DNA from: Flaviramulus_B aquimarinus
GTDB taxonomy: Bacteria; Bacteroidota; Bacteroidia; Flavobacteriales; Flavobacteriaceae
Assembly (NCBI RefSeq): GCF_039543205.1
Contig: NZ_BAABJH010000006.1
Span: 248,001 to 312,000 of the forward strand
Direction: 5' to 3'
Length of the DNA stretch: 64,000 nt
Positions within the stretch are counted from its first letter, which is position 1. Each line of letters begins with the position of its first letter. Positions 18,514-26,699 of the stretch are shown piece by piece. The position numbers and the translations under genes are program-made. The notes below the pieces were generated by a model. It was not told the origin of the DNA, searched no databases, and saw nothing but the letters and a program-made list of their open reading frames with translations.

Positions 18514-19290
18514 ATGAATAAATTTGTAAAAAGAAAGAGATTTTCAATACTTTATATTCTTACAGTTTTTTTATTATCATACTCCTGTGGATCTAAAAAA
18601 GATGTTGTTTATTTTCAAAACGCAAAAGACTTTGAAACTTTAGTAGATACAGACTCATTTACACCAAAATTTAAAGTGAATGATATAGTGAGTATATATG
18701 TTTCTACATTTGATTTAGAAGCAGCAGAACCATTTAACTTAAAAAAAGGACAATCTGCTTCAGGTGGCTTAGAATATATTGATTATTTAATAGATGTAGA
18801 TGGCAATATTGATTACCCAGTTCTGGGAAAAATTAAACTATTAGGTTTAACCGTAGAGGAAGGCAAAGTATTATTAAAGAAAAAGCTCGCAGATTACCTC
18901 AAAGATCCCATAGTAAATATTAGAATTTTAAATTTTAGAATTTCTGTACATGGCGAAGTCAATTCACCAGGAATATATGAAGTACCTGGAGAGCGTGTTA
19001 CGCTTCTTCAAGCAATTGCTATGGCTGGAGATTTAAGGATTAAAGGAAAAAGAGAAAATGTTTTAGTAATAAGAGACTTTAATGGCTCAAAAACATTTAC
19101 CAGAATAGATTTAACTAATAAGGAACTATTCAACTCTCCAGTATATTATCTTACCCAGAATGACATTGTTTATGTTGAACCAAATAAATCTGCAATAAGT
19201 GATGCATATTTAGATGCTAGAGTTAATACTGCCATATCTATAGCATCAATTCTTATTACAACCGCTATTGTTTTAATAACCAGAAATTAG
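18514..19290 (+). CDS. wza: Polysaccharide export outer-membrane lipoprotein (Wza-like)
   Basis: 258 residues from the ATG at 18514. An in-frame TTG at 18457 lies inside the upstream hairpin and would place 19 residues before a good signal peptide, so I reject it. The lipobox is LSYSC. The Poly_export domain starts at FKVNDIVSIYVSTFD, includes YLIDVDGNIDYPVLGKIKL, and is followed by a SLBB domain (ISVHGEVNSPGIYEVPGERV). A C-terminal hydrophobic segment (TAISIASILITTAIVLI) is usual in Bacteroidota versions and probably forms the outer-membrane pore helix. It exports polymer together with the Wzc encoded 10 bases downstream. Confidence 0.92.
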   Translation: MNKFVKRKRFSILYILTVFLLSYSCGSKKDVVYFQNAKDFETLVDTDSFTPKFKVNDIVSIYVSTFDLEAAEPFNLKKGQSASGGLEYIDYLIDVDGNIDYPVLGKIKLLGLTVEEGKVLLKKKLADYLKDPIVNIRILNFRISVHGEVNSPGIYEVPGERVTLLQAIAMAGDLRIKGKRENVLVIRDFNGSKTFTRIDLTNKELFNSPVYYLTQNDIVYVEPNKSAISDAYLDARVNTAISIASILITTAIVLITRN

Positions 19291-19300
19291 GTAATAAATC

Positions 19301-21712
19301 ATGGGAAAATCAATTAAGACAAAAAACAATATTAATAAAAGTCAACAAGAAGAATTTGATTTAAAGAAAACACTTTTACCTTATTTCCGGAATTGGAAAT
19401 GGTTTGTTTTAAGCTGTATTGTATTTATTATACTTGCATACTTTAATTTAAGATATGCAACGCCAGAATACAACGCATATGCTAAAATAATGCTTGTTAA
19501 TAATGATGGTGTAGCTAATCCCGCTGAAAACATACTCAATGATATTGGCCAAATATCTAATGTAGAAGCAAAGGCTATAGAAGATGAAATTGAAGTATTA
19601 AAGTCAAGAAAATTAATGACAGGCGTTGTAGAAAGGTTAGATTTAAATATTCAATTTTTTGCTAAAGGGAGAATATATGATTCACAATTTTTCCCTAATG
19701 ATAAGGCGCCTATTAAAGTGAATTTTATTGCATCAGATTCTATTATCAATAAGTCTAAATTTACTTTTAGTTTATTGGTTACCTCTGATACTACATTTGA
19801 TTTTATTCATACTCCTGTAGGAGCATTAGAACCAACTACAGAACATATGCTTTTTGGGAAAAATGTTTCAACTCCAATTGGCGATATTGTTATAACTCCT
19901 AACTTTAGAAATGCATCTTTTTTAAAAGACCAGCTTTTATATGTTAATATTAAATCAATTGAAACATTAGCTGAGAAATACAGAAACAAAATACTTATTT
20001 CATCAGCTGGAGAATTTTCAAAAGTTATCAATTTGTCTTTAGATGATCCTTCTGTAACTAGGGCTAAAGCTATTCTTAATACTTTGGTTGATGAATATAA
20101 CAGGATTTCAATTGATGAAAAAAGTATGAAATCAAATAATACAGCGGATTTTATTAATAAAAGAATAAATTTAATAGCTACGGATTTATCAAAGGTTGAT
20201 GACGAAATAGAACAGTTTAAAACAGGTAATAAGTTAACCAACATTACTTCAGAATCAGATTTATATTTAAGCACCAATGCCGCAACTGAGGAAAAATTAG
20301 CTCAAAGTCGTACGGAACTAAGTATGATTAATTATATGAAAAATCAAGTTGGTGATAATTCATTTGACCGTATTCCATCAAATGTGGGATTATCAGATGC
20401 ATCAGTAAATTCAATGGCTACTAAATACAATGAGTTATTGGATAATCGTGATAGATTATTAAAAAGCTCTAATGAAAAAAACCCTATTATAGTAAATTTA
20501 GATCAACAAATCAATAATTTGAAAGATGGTCTACGTCAAACTTTAAATAATTCTGCAAAAACAGCTACTCTTAGGATTAATAGTTTAGAAAACCAGTCAG
20601 CAAAAATTAGCTCAAAAATTTTCGCTGTTCCTGGACAAGTTAGAAAATCTAGAGATATTGAGCGTGAACAGGGTATTAAAGAATCTTTATATTTATATCT
20701 TTTACAAAAACGTGAAGAAGCAACAATAGCACTAATATCAACATCACCAAATGCTAAAATTATTGATGCTGCACATTCTGAAGGCATGCAAGTAGCCCCA
20801 AAAGTATCTATTACATATATAGCTGCTGTAATGATTGGGTTATGTATCCCTTTTGTGTTTTTCTATGTTAGAGATTTGCTAGATAATAAAATACACAATA
20901 AAGAAGATTTAGAGGAATTAATTAAAGATATTACTGTTCTTGGTGAGATTCCTCGAATTTCAGGAAATGATAAAAGTGTTATTGAGCGTAACGATAGATC
21001 CGTTTTATCAGAATCCTTTAGGATTATTAGAACTAATTTCGATTATATAAGACGACGTAAAGGTGTTGAAAAATATAACAATGTGGTTTTTGTTACCTCA
21101 ACAATAAATGGAGAAGGTAAATCCTTTTTTAGTTTAAACATGGCGCTTACACTGGCAAATACCGGTAAAAAAGTTTTATTGGTTGGTGCAGATGTTAGAA
21201 ACCCTCAAATTTATTCTGCTATTAATGGTAAAAAAGCAAAAGGCAATTCAAAAATAGGACTAACTGAATATTTAGCTGATAATTCAGTGCTTTTGGAAAA
21301 CACTATCAATAAATACGATATTAATAATATTGGAATGGATATATTACTTTCAGGAAAAGTACCACCTAACCCTGCAGAGCTCTTAATGAATAGCAGAGTT
21401 AAGGATTTATTTGATAGAGTTTCAGAGCTATATGATTATGTTGTAGTCGATACAGCACCTTCAATGTTAGTAACAGATACATTGCTAATTAGTGAATATG
21501 CAGGCCATACTATTTATTTAACAAGAGCTGATCATACAGAAAATAAAATATTAAACTTTGCCCAGGAATTACATTCTGAAAACAAACTTAATGGTATGAT
21601 GCTTGTTGTTAACGATGTTAACCAATCAAACTTTGGCTATGGTGCTAAATATGGTTATTATGGAGCTCCTGAAAAGAAAGGTTTCTTTAGAAGAAAAAAA
21701 GCAAAGGCTTAA
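19301..21712 (+). CDS. wzc: Polysaccharide co-polymerase / BY-type tyrosine autokinase (Wzc-like)
   Basis: 803 residues. A Wzz domain with a first membrane span (about 35-52) is followed by a long periplasmic coiled-coil region (about 255-460), the GNVR-type stretch SRDIEREQGIKESLYLYLLQ, and a second span near 505-520. The cytoplasmic BY-kinase has Walker A (STINGEGKSFFSLN), Walker A' (VLLVGADVRNPQ) and Walker B (YVVVDTAPS). The C-terminus carries a Tyr cluster (YGAKYGYYG) for autophosphorylation. It controls chain length and export with Wza and Wzy. It is the last gene before a strong terminator. All key motifs are intact. Confidence 0.93.
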   Translation: MGKSIKTKNNINKSQQEEFDLKKTLLPYFRNWKWFVLSCIVFIILAYFNLRYATPEYNAYAKIMLVNNDGVANPAENILNDIGQISNVEAKAIEDEIEVLKSRKLMTGVVERLDLNIQFFAKGRIYDSQFFPNDKAPIKVNFIASDSIINKSKFTFSLLVTSDTTFDFIHTPVGALEPTTEHMLFGKNVSTPIGDIVITPNFRNASFLKDQLLYVNIKSIETLAEKYRNKILISSAGEFSKVINLSLDDPSVTRAKAILNTLVDEYNRISIDEKSMKSNNTADFINKRINLIATDLSKVDDEIEQFKTGNKLTNITSESDLYLSTNAATEEKLAQSRTELSMINYMKNQVGDNSFDRIPSNVGLSDASVNSMATKYNELLDNRDRLLKSSNEKNPIIVNLDQQINNLKDGLRQTLNNSAKTATLRINSLENQSAKISSKIFAVPGQVRKSRDIEREQGIKESLYLYLLQKREEATIALISTSPNAKIIDAAHSEGMQVAPKVSITYIAAVMIGLCIPFVFFYVRDLLDNKIHNKEDLEELIKDITVLGEIPRISGNDKSVIERNDRSVLSESFRIIRTNFDYIRRRKGVEKYNNVVFVTSTINGEGKSFFSLNMALTLANTGKKVLLVGADVRNPQIYSAINGKKAKGNSKIGLTEYLADNSVLLENTINKYDINNIGMDILLSGKVPPNPAELLMNSRVKDLFDRVSELYDYVVVDTAPSMLVTDTLLISEYAGHTIYLTRADHTENKILNFAQELHSENKLNGMMLVVNDVNQSNFGYGAKYGYYGAPEKKGFFRRKKAKA

Positions 21713-21736
21713 ATAATTAAATAACTAAACTAATTT

Positions 21737-21776
21737 AAAGTTTGTTGGAACTAATTTTCAACAAACTTTTTTTATT
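21737..21776 (+). terminator. Rho-independent terminator after wzc
   Basis: Arms AAAGTTTGTTG (21737-21747) and CAACAAACTTT (21759-21769) pair fully (11 bp, 11-base loop) and run into a T-rich tract. It lies 25 bases after the wzc stop and ends the rightward polysaccharide operon. Confidence 0.9.
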
Positions 21777-21837
21777 TTTTGGAAATAAAACAATTGAAAA
21801 TCTAATTGAATGATGGTTGTCTTGGTATTAAGAATGA

Positions 21838-22905
21838 TTAGACTGCATAAAAGTCAAAAGCATCAATTATTATTTTATCATCAACAATACAATCAATTTT
21901 GCATGCGCCAATAGATTCTAAGAGTACAAAATTAATATTACCATGATTGTTTTTCTTATCGTATTTAAGTAATTCGATTATAGCTTTATATTCACTTTCA
22001 TCTATTTTTACTTTTCCATAATATCCTATAAACAAATCCTTGATATCTATAGTTTTTTGCCTTGGAAAACCAGCTAGTTCTGTAGAAATATAACAAGCTA
22101 AAATCATTCCAACTACAATAGCTTCACCATGTAGTAAAGTTGTTTTATTTTCATTACTTAAAAAATACGATTCTATAGCATGTCCTAAAGTATGTCCAAA
22201 ATTTAATGTTTTCCGCAAATTGTTTTCAAACGGGTCATTTTCAACAACGTTCTTTTTTATGATTACAGATTCATAAATCAATTTGTCCAAATCATTTAAT
22301 GATAACTTTGATAAATCTTGAAATTTGTTCCAATACGATTCACCTGTAATCAAACCATGCTTAAGCATTTCAGCTAGGCCAGAACGCATTTGGTTTGTTG
22401 CCAATGTATCTAGAAACTTTGTATCAATAAGCACTAAATTTGGATTACTTATTACACCTATTTGATTTTTTAAATGTCCTAAATCAACTCCAGTTTTTCC
22501 ACCTACCGATGCATCAACCATAGAGAGTAGGGTTGTAGGAACATTAATATAAGCAATACCGCGCTTAAAGGTACAGGCTACAAAACCACCTAAATCGGTT
22601 ATTACACCACCACCAATATTTATCATTAAACTTTTTCGATCTGCATCTAAATCAGAAAGTGTATTCCAAACACCAACGCATGTATCTATGGTTTTATTTA
22701 TTTCACCAGATTCAATTTCAATGATTTCAATAGCAACATTTGCTTCCAACTTTTCTAAGAATAAAGGCAAACAATGTTGATGTGTATTTTCATCAACCAA
22801 AATAAAAATTTTAGAAAAGTTACCTTTTTTAAGGTGCTCGTTTATAGAAGGGTAGCACGTTTCATTGAAATGAATGATACTATCATTTGCTGTAATAGAA
22901 TCCAT
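21838..22905 (-). CDS. aroB: 3-dehydroquinate synthase
   Basis: 355 residues, normal length. NAD and substrate motifs are clear: INIGGGVITDLGGFVACTFKRG, PTTLLSMVDASVGGKTGVD, RSGLAEMLKHGLI, and the metal ligands in FGHTLGHAIES and LLHGEAIVVGM. It turns DAHP into 3-dehydroquinate, step two of the shikimate pathway, in the cytoplasm. It is divergent from the proline dehydrogenase gene with a 94-base gap and is transcribed alone. No shikimate partner gene is nearby. Confidence 0.96.
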   Translation of the reverse strand: MDSITANDSIIHFNETCYPSINEHLKKGNFSKIFILVDENTHQHCLPLFLEKLEANVAIEIIEIESGEINKTIDTCVGVWNTLSDLDADRKSLMINIGGGVITDLGGFVACTFKRGIAYINVPTTLLSMVDASVGGKTGVDLGHLKNQIGVISNPNLVLIDTKFLDTLATNQMRSGLAEMLKHGLITGESYWNKFQDLSKLSLNDLDKLIYESVIIKKNVVENDPFENNLRKTLNFGHTLGHAIESYFLSNENKTTLLHGEAIVVGMILACYISTELAGFPRQKTIDIKDLFIGYYGKVKIDESEYKAIIELLKYDKKNNHGNINFVLLESIGACKIDCIVDDKIIIDAFDFYAV

Positions 22906-22974
22906 AGATAATTATTGTTTTTTAAGGCTGTGAAATTAAGGAGATTTTATATAAAATGATAACTTAGCTATAAT

Positions 22975-22982
22975 TATCTTTG
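22975..22982 (+). promoter_or_regulatory. Flavobacterial -7 box (TATCTTTG) before proline dehydrogenase gene
   Basis: TATCTTTG matches TANNTTTG exactly and ends 17 bases before the ATG at 23000. No clear -33 TTG at 17-23 bases is seen, so this is a candidate only. Confidence 0.4.
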
Positions 22983-22999
22983 ATAAAACTTTTTATTGA

Positions 23000-24172
23000 A
23001 TGAATACAGATTTAATATTTGACAATACAGAAATTGCTTTTTCGCTAAAAAGTGATTCTGAATTAGAACGTGCCTATTTTTTATTTAAAATGATTTCAAT
23101 TGAACCGTTAGTAAAAATTGGTACTGCAGCTACAAATTTTGCAATTAAGGCTAATTTACCTATAGAAGGCTTGATTAGATCAACAGTTTTTGATCATTTC
23201 TGTGGAGGTGTTAATGAAGAGGATTGTTTAACTGTAATTGATAATATGTATAGCAAAGGAGTGAGTTCCGTTTTGGACTATTCTGTTGAAGGCAAAGACA
23301 ATGAAAAAGAGTTTGATGCTGCTAGAGATAAAATTCTCAAAATAATTGATTTTGCTAAAGCTATTGATGCCATTCCAATAGCAGTTTTCAAGCCAAGTGG
23401 TTTTGGACGATTTTATTTATATGAAAAAATTGGTAAGGGAGTGTTGTTAAATGAAAATGAGCAAGATGAGTGGGATAGAGTTATAGATAGGTTTGATATA
23501 GTTTGTAAAAAGGCTAAAGCTAATGATGTAGCTGTTTTAATTGATGCCGAAGAGAGTTGGATGCAAGATGCGGCCGATACATTAATCACTCAATTAATGC
23601 AAAAATACAATACTGAGAAACCAATAGTTTATAATACATTGCAAATGTATAGGCATGATAGGTTAGCTTTTTTAGAGAAAGAACATCAAAAGGCAAAAGC
23701 TGGTAATTATTTTCTTGGTTTCAAATTGGTTCGTGGAGCCTATATGGAAAAAGAAAATGAAAGAGCTGATAAAATGGGTTATAAATCACCTATTTGTGCA
23801 AGTAAATTTGCAACCGACCAGAATTTTAACAATGCTCTATATTATATAATGGATCATTTAGACTGCATGTCTTTATTTGCTGGCACCCATAATGAGGATA
23901 GTTCGTATTTATTAATGCAATTCATGGAAGCAAAAAGTTTAAAAAACAATGATCCGCGTATATGGTTTGGACAACTATATGGTATGAGCGATCATATAAG
24001 TTTTAATTTGGCTAACAAAGGCTATAATGTAGCCAAATACGTTCCATTTGGACCTGTAAAAGACGTTATGCCTTATTTGATAAGACGAGCTGAAGAAAAC
24101 ACATCTGTATCTGGGCAAACAGGAAGGGAACTAGCACTTTTAAAAAAGGAGAAAAAGCGTAGAAAAGTTTAA
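23000..24172 (+). CDS. Proline dehydrogenase (FAD, ProDH domain)
   Basis: 390 residues, a stand-alone ProDH barrel of the size usual in Bacteroidota. Landmarks are VAVLIDAEESWMQDAAD, NTLQMYRHDRLAFL, GFKLVRGAYMEKEN (substrate/FAD site), FAGTHNEDSSYLLM, FGQLYGMSDHISF, and the C-terminal YVPFGPVKDVMPYLIRRAEEN with the two conserved Arg that bind proline carboxylate. It oxidises L-proline to pyrroline-5-carboxylate. The P5C dehydrogenase is not in this window. It ends 26 bases from the convergent sugar-transferase gene. Confidence 0.94.
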   Translation: MNTDLIFDNTEIAFSLKSDSELERAYFLFKMISIEPLVKIGTAATNFAIKANLPIEGLIRSTVFDHFCGGVNEEDCLTVIDNMYSKGVSSVLDYSVEGKDNEKEFDAARDKILKIIDFAKAIDAIPIAVFKPSGFGRFYLYEKIGKGVLLNENEQDEWDRVIDRFDIVCKKAKANDVAVLIDAEESWMQDAADTLITQLMQKYNTEKPIVYNTLQMYRHDRLAFLEKEHQKAKAGNYFLGFKLVRGAYMEKENERADKMGYKSPICASKFATDQNFNNALYYIMDHLDCMSLFAGTHNEDSSYLLMQFMEAKSLKNNDPRIWFGQLYGMSDHISFNLANKGYNVAKYVPFGPVKDVMPYLIRRAEENTSVSGQTGRELALLKKEKKRRKV

Positions 24173-24198
24173 AAGATTTTTAATTTAAATAGCAGAAA

Positions 24199-24792
24199 CT
24201 ATTTTGTTATTACTTTAATAATGGTAATCCCAATAAGTTTTAAATCAAAAAAGAAGTTCCGCTTTCTAATATATTCTTTATTGAATTTTAATTTATCAGG
24301 AATAATGGTTTTTATAAAAAAAATTTCAGGGTCTTTTGCTGCTTTTAGTAATTCGACTTCATTTCTATATTTTAATGAAGCTAACCCAGTAATACCTGGT
24401 CTGACTTGAAATATGGTCATATCATCGTCATTATAGAAATTCACATAATATCTTAGCTCTGGCCTAGGCCCAACAAAACTCATATCGCCTTTTAAAATAT
24501 TAATCAGCTGAGGAAATTCATCAATCTTATAGCGTCTTAAAAAATACCCAATTTTTGTAATTCTAGAATCGTTATTACCTAGTGTTAACAAGCCTTTGCT
24601 ATCTGATTGGATGCGCATGGTTCTAAACTTAAAAATATTGAAATCTTTATTATTTTTACCAACACGCTCTTGAATAAATAAGACAGGTCCTTTGGAGTCT
24701 AATTTAATTAATATGGCAATTAAAAGCAGTAAAGGAAAGAGTAGTAACAATCCAATTGTAGAAAAAATGAGATCAAAACTACGTTTAACCAT
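24199..24792 (-). CDS. Initiating phosphoglycosyltransferase (PglC-like monotopic sugar transferase)
   Basis: 197 residues, the short PglC-type form with a single N-terminal re-entrant membrane helix (about 8-28). The Bac_transf motifs are all there: GPVLFIQERVGKNNKDFNIFKF, RRYKIDEFPQLINILKGDMSF (Asp-Glu catalytic dyad), VGPRPELRYYV and VRPGITGLASL. It would transfer a sugar phosphate, probably UDP-diNAcBac or a relative, to undecaprenyl phosphate. That matches the dehydratase/aminotransferase pair at 15-18 kb, but this gene lies 2.5 kb beyond that operon on the other strand. Its start shares one base with the stop of the upstream small gene (TAATG). Confidence 0.9.
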   Translation of the reverse strand: MVKRSFDLIFSTIGLLLLFPLLLLIAILIKLDSKGPVLFIQERVGKNNKDFNIFKFRTMRIQSDSKGLLTLGNNDSRITKIGYFLRRYKIDEFPQLINILKGDMSFVGPRPELRYYVNFYNDDDMTIFQVRPGITGLASLKYRNEVELLKAAKDPEIFFIKTIIPDKLKFNKEYIRKRNFFFDLKLIGITIIKVITK

Positions 24793-25163
24793 TAGTTTAC
24801 TTTTAAACTTGTAATAGTGGCAATGCTATCGCAATTTTCAACTGTTAAAGCAATTTCTTTATCATTAAAATCCCCTTCAACTATATATAAGCCGCAAGGT
24901 TCTTGTCTAGTATTGCTTTCAGAAAAATTAATGTCTCCTTTTTTTAAAACATATTGTATAGCAGTCGTATCAATAGTATTGTTAGCCAAAAGTGAGTTAA
25001 TATGAGTACTGTACATAATTTTTTTAGAACTTATGTTTTTTAAAACACGGGCATCGGGGCCATAACTGCAAGATGTTTTTTTACCGTTTAAAAAAAATGC
25101 TAAAATGATTAGTCCTAAAGAAAAACCACCAAGATAATAGCCAATACGTTGTATAAGTTTCAT
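24792..25163 (-). CDS. Small membrane-anchored protein, conserved in Flavobacteriaceae (DUF4258-like)
   Basis: 123 residues. The N-terminal membrane helix YYLGGFSLGLIILAFFLNG (about 8-26) is followed by CSYGPDARVLKNI and a soluble C-terminal half with QEPCGLYIVEGDFNDKEIAL. I recall such proteins being labelled DUF4258 in flavobacterial genomes, but cannot verify it. It is translationally coupled to the PglC-like transferase (one-base overlap), so it may help or regulate it. No enzyme motif is visible. Confidence 0.7.
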   Translation of the reverse strand: MKLIQRIGYYLGGFSLGLIILAFFLNGKKTSCSYGPDARVLKNISSKKIMYSTHINSLLANNTIDTTAIQYVLKKGDINFSESNTRQEPCGLYIVEGDFNDKEIALTVENCDSIATITSLKVN

Positions 25164-25197
25164 TTAAAGTAATTAGGATTTGTAGAATTAAAGGTCA

Positions 25198-26397
25198 TTA
25201 AAAAATCAGCAAATTAATATCGCTATGTTTTAAATCAAACCATTCACCAACAGATTTATTGGTTAAAATGCCGTGGTAAAAATACAATCCATTTTTTAAA
25301 CCTCTATCAAATCTCAAAGAATTTTCTATACCGCCATCTTCACCAATTTTCAACAAATAAGGTGTAAAAATATTACTTAATGACACAGAAGCTGTACGTG
25401 GATATCTAGCTGGAATATTTGGTACACAATAATGCACGACACCATGTTTTACAAAGGTAGGTTGCTTATGTGTTGTAACTTCGCTAGATTCAAAACAACC
25501 ACCCATATCAATACTAACATCAATAATTATGGCACCTTTTTTCATGGATTCCACCATAGTTTCTGAAACTACAATTGGCGACCTATTGCTTCCTCTTACG
25601 GCACCAATAACAACATCGCAACGTTTTAATGCTTTATTTAAATTTTTTGGTTGAAGGGTAGATGTGAAAAGTGGACGGCCTAGATGGGTTTGAATACGTC
25701 TTAGTTTAGTAATGGAGTTATCAAATATTTTTATGCCCGCACCCAAGCCAATGGCACTTCTTGCAGCAAACTCGCCTACGGTACCAGCACCTAAAATAAC
25801 AATTTCTAAAGGAGGTACACCACTTATATTTCCAAACATGAGACCGTTACCGCCTTTGGTATCCGACAATAGTTCGGCAGCAATTAAAACGGATGATGTC
25901 CCAGCTATTTCACTTAAGGATTTTACCGCAGGGTAGGAGCCATCAGAATCACGAATAAATTCAAAAGCCAGTGCTGTTATACGTTTTGAAGCCAAGGCTT
26001 CAAAATATTTTTTTGACTGCGTTTTTAATTGCAATGCTGATATTAATATGGTTTGCGGATTTATAAGTTTAATTTGTTCAAAACTAGGCGGTTCAACTTT
26101 AAGAATCATAGGACATGAAAACACTTTAGCAGTATCTTTTGTTATTTCTGCTCCAGCTTCACTATATTCTTTATCGCTATAATTAGCGCCACTACCAGCT
26201 CCGGATTCAAGCAATACGCGGTGCCCGTTGCTTACTAAAGCGTATACAGCATCTGGTGTTAAACACACACGTTTTTCTTGATAAGCCGTTTCTTTGGGTA
26301 TACCAATAAACAACTCACCCTTTTTCTTAAATATTTCCAGAGTTTCCTCTTGAGGCAAAAGTTGTTGCTTTGTAAAAGGCGAAAGTGGTTTCGACAT
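25198..26397 (-). CDS. Alanine dehydrogenase / PNT-like NAD(P)-binding protein
   Basis: 399 residues with about 25 extra N-terminal residues compared with classical Ald. AlaDh_PNT N domain: FIGIPKETAYQEKRVCLTP (conserved Arg) and MILKVEPPS (conserved Lys). NAD site: IVILGAGTVGEFAARSAIGL. C-terminal part: IIIDVSIDMGGCFESSEVTTH keeps the catalytic Asp, and YCVPNIPARYPRTASVSL is the family strand. The place of the catalytic His of Ald (TFLHLA in the mycobacterial enzyme) reads SALQLK here, Gln for His. Activity as alanine dehydrogenase is therefore uncertain. Leftward and single-gene, divergent from the TonB receptor gene. Confidence 0.8.
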   Translation of the reverse strand: MSKPLSPFTKQQLLPQEETLEIFKKKGELFIGIPKETAYQEKRVCLTPDAVYALVSNGHRVLLESGAGSGANYSDKEYSEAGAEITKDTAKVFSCPMILKVEPPSFEQIKLINPQTILISALQLKTQSKKYFEALASKRITALAFEFIRDSDGSYPAVKSLSEIAGTSSVLIAAELLSDTKGGNGLMFGNISGVPPLEIVILGAGTVGEFAARSAIGLGAGIKIFDNSITKLRRIQTHLGRPLFTSTLQPKNLNKALKRCDVVIGAVRGSNRSPIVVSETMVESMKKGAIIIDVSIDMGGCFESSEVTTHKQPTFVKHGVVHYCVPNIPARYPRTASVSLSNIFTPYLLKIGEDGGIENSLRFDRGLKNGLYFYHGILTNKSVGEWFDLKHSDINLLIF

Positions 26398-26699
26398 GGT
26401 TCATTATATTATTAAAAATCAAATTACAAATAAATTTTCTAATGAGAATACAAACAGATGAATAATTAGTTGTAATAAAATTATCTTGGCTTTTAGTTTT
26501 TAATCAAAAATGTTAAGTTATGTATTTGAATATAGTTGTTTTTATGATATAGAAAAAACTATAATAGATTCAGTATAACAATGATTTATAATGGATTACA
26601 AAAAATGGAATGTTTGTAAGAATAAAAACAAACATCTCTGTGGGTATTCATCAGAATATTTAAAATTAATTATCATAAGTTTGTAATATAAATAGATTT
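26398..26699. other. Divergent intergenic region (ald-like / TonB receptor)
   Basis: 302 AT-rich bases without a gene. The only signal I can support is TAAGTTTG at 26676-26683, close to the receptor start. No long inverted repeat or leader peptide was found. Confidence 0.5.
26676..26683 (+). promoter_or_regulatory. Flavobacterial -7 box (TAAGTTTG) before TonB-type receptor
   Basis: TAAGTTTG fits TANNTTTG and ends 16 bases before the ATG, the same spacing as the box before proline dehydrogenase. The 5' leader would be only about ten bases. Confidence 0.4.

Noticed and set aside
19807..20277. 156-codon minus-strand ORF inside wzc
   Set aside because: Antisense shadow of the coiled-coil region; no start context and no family feature.
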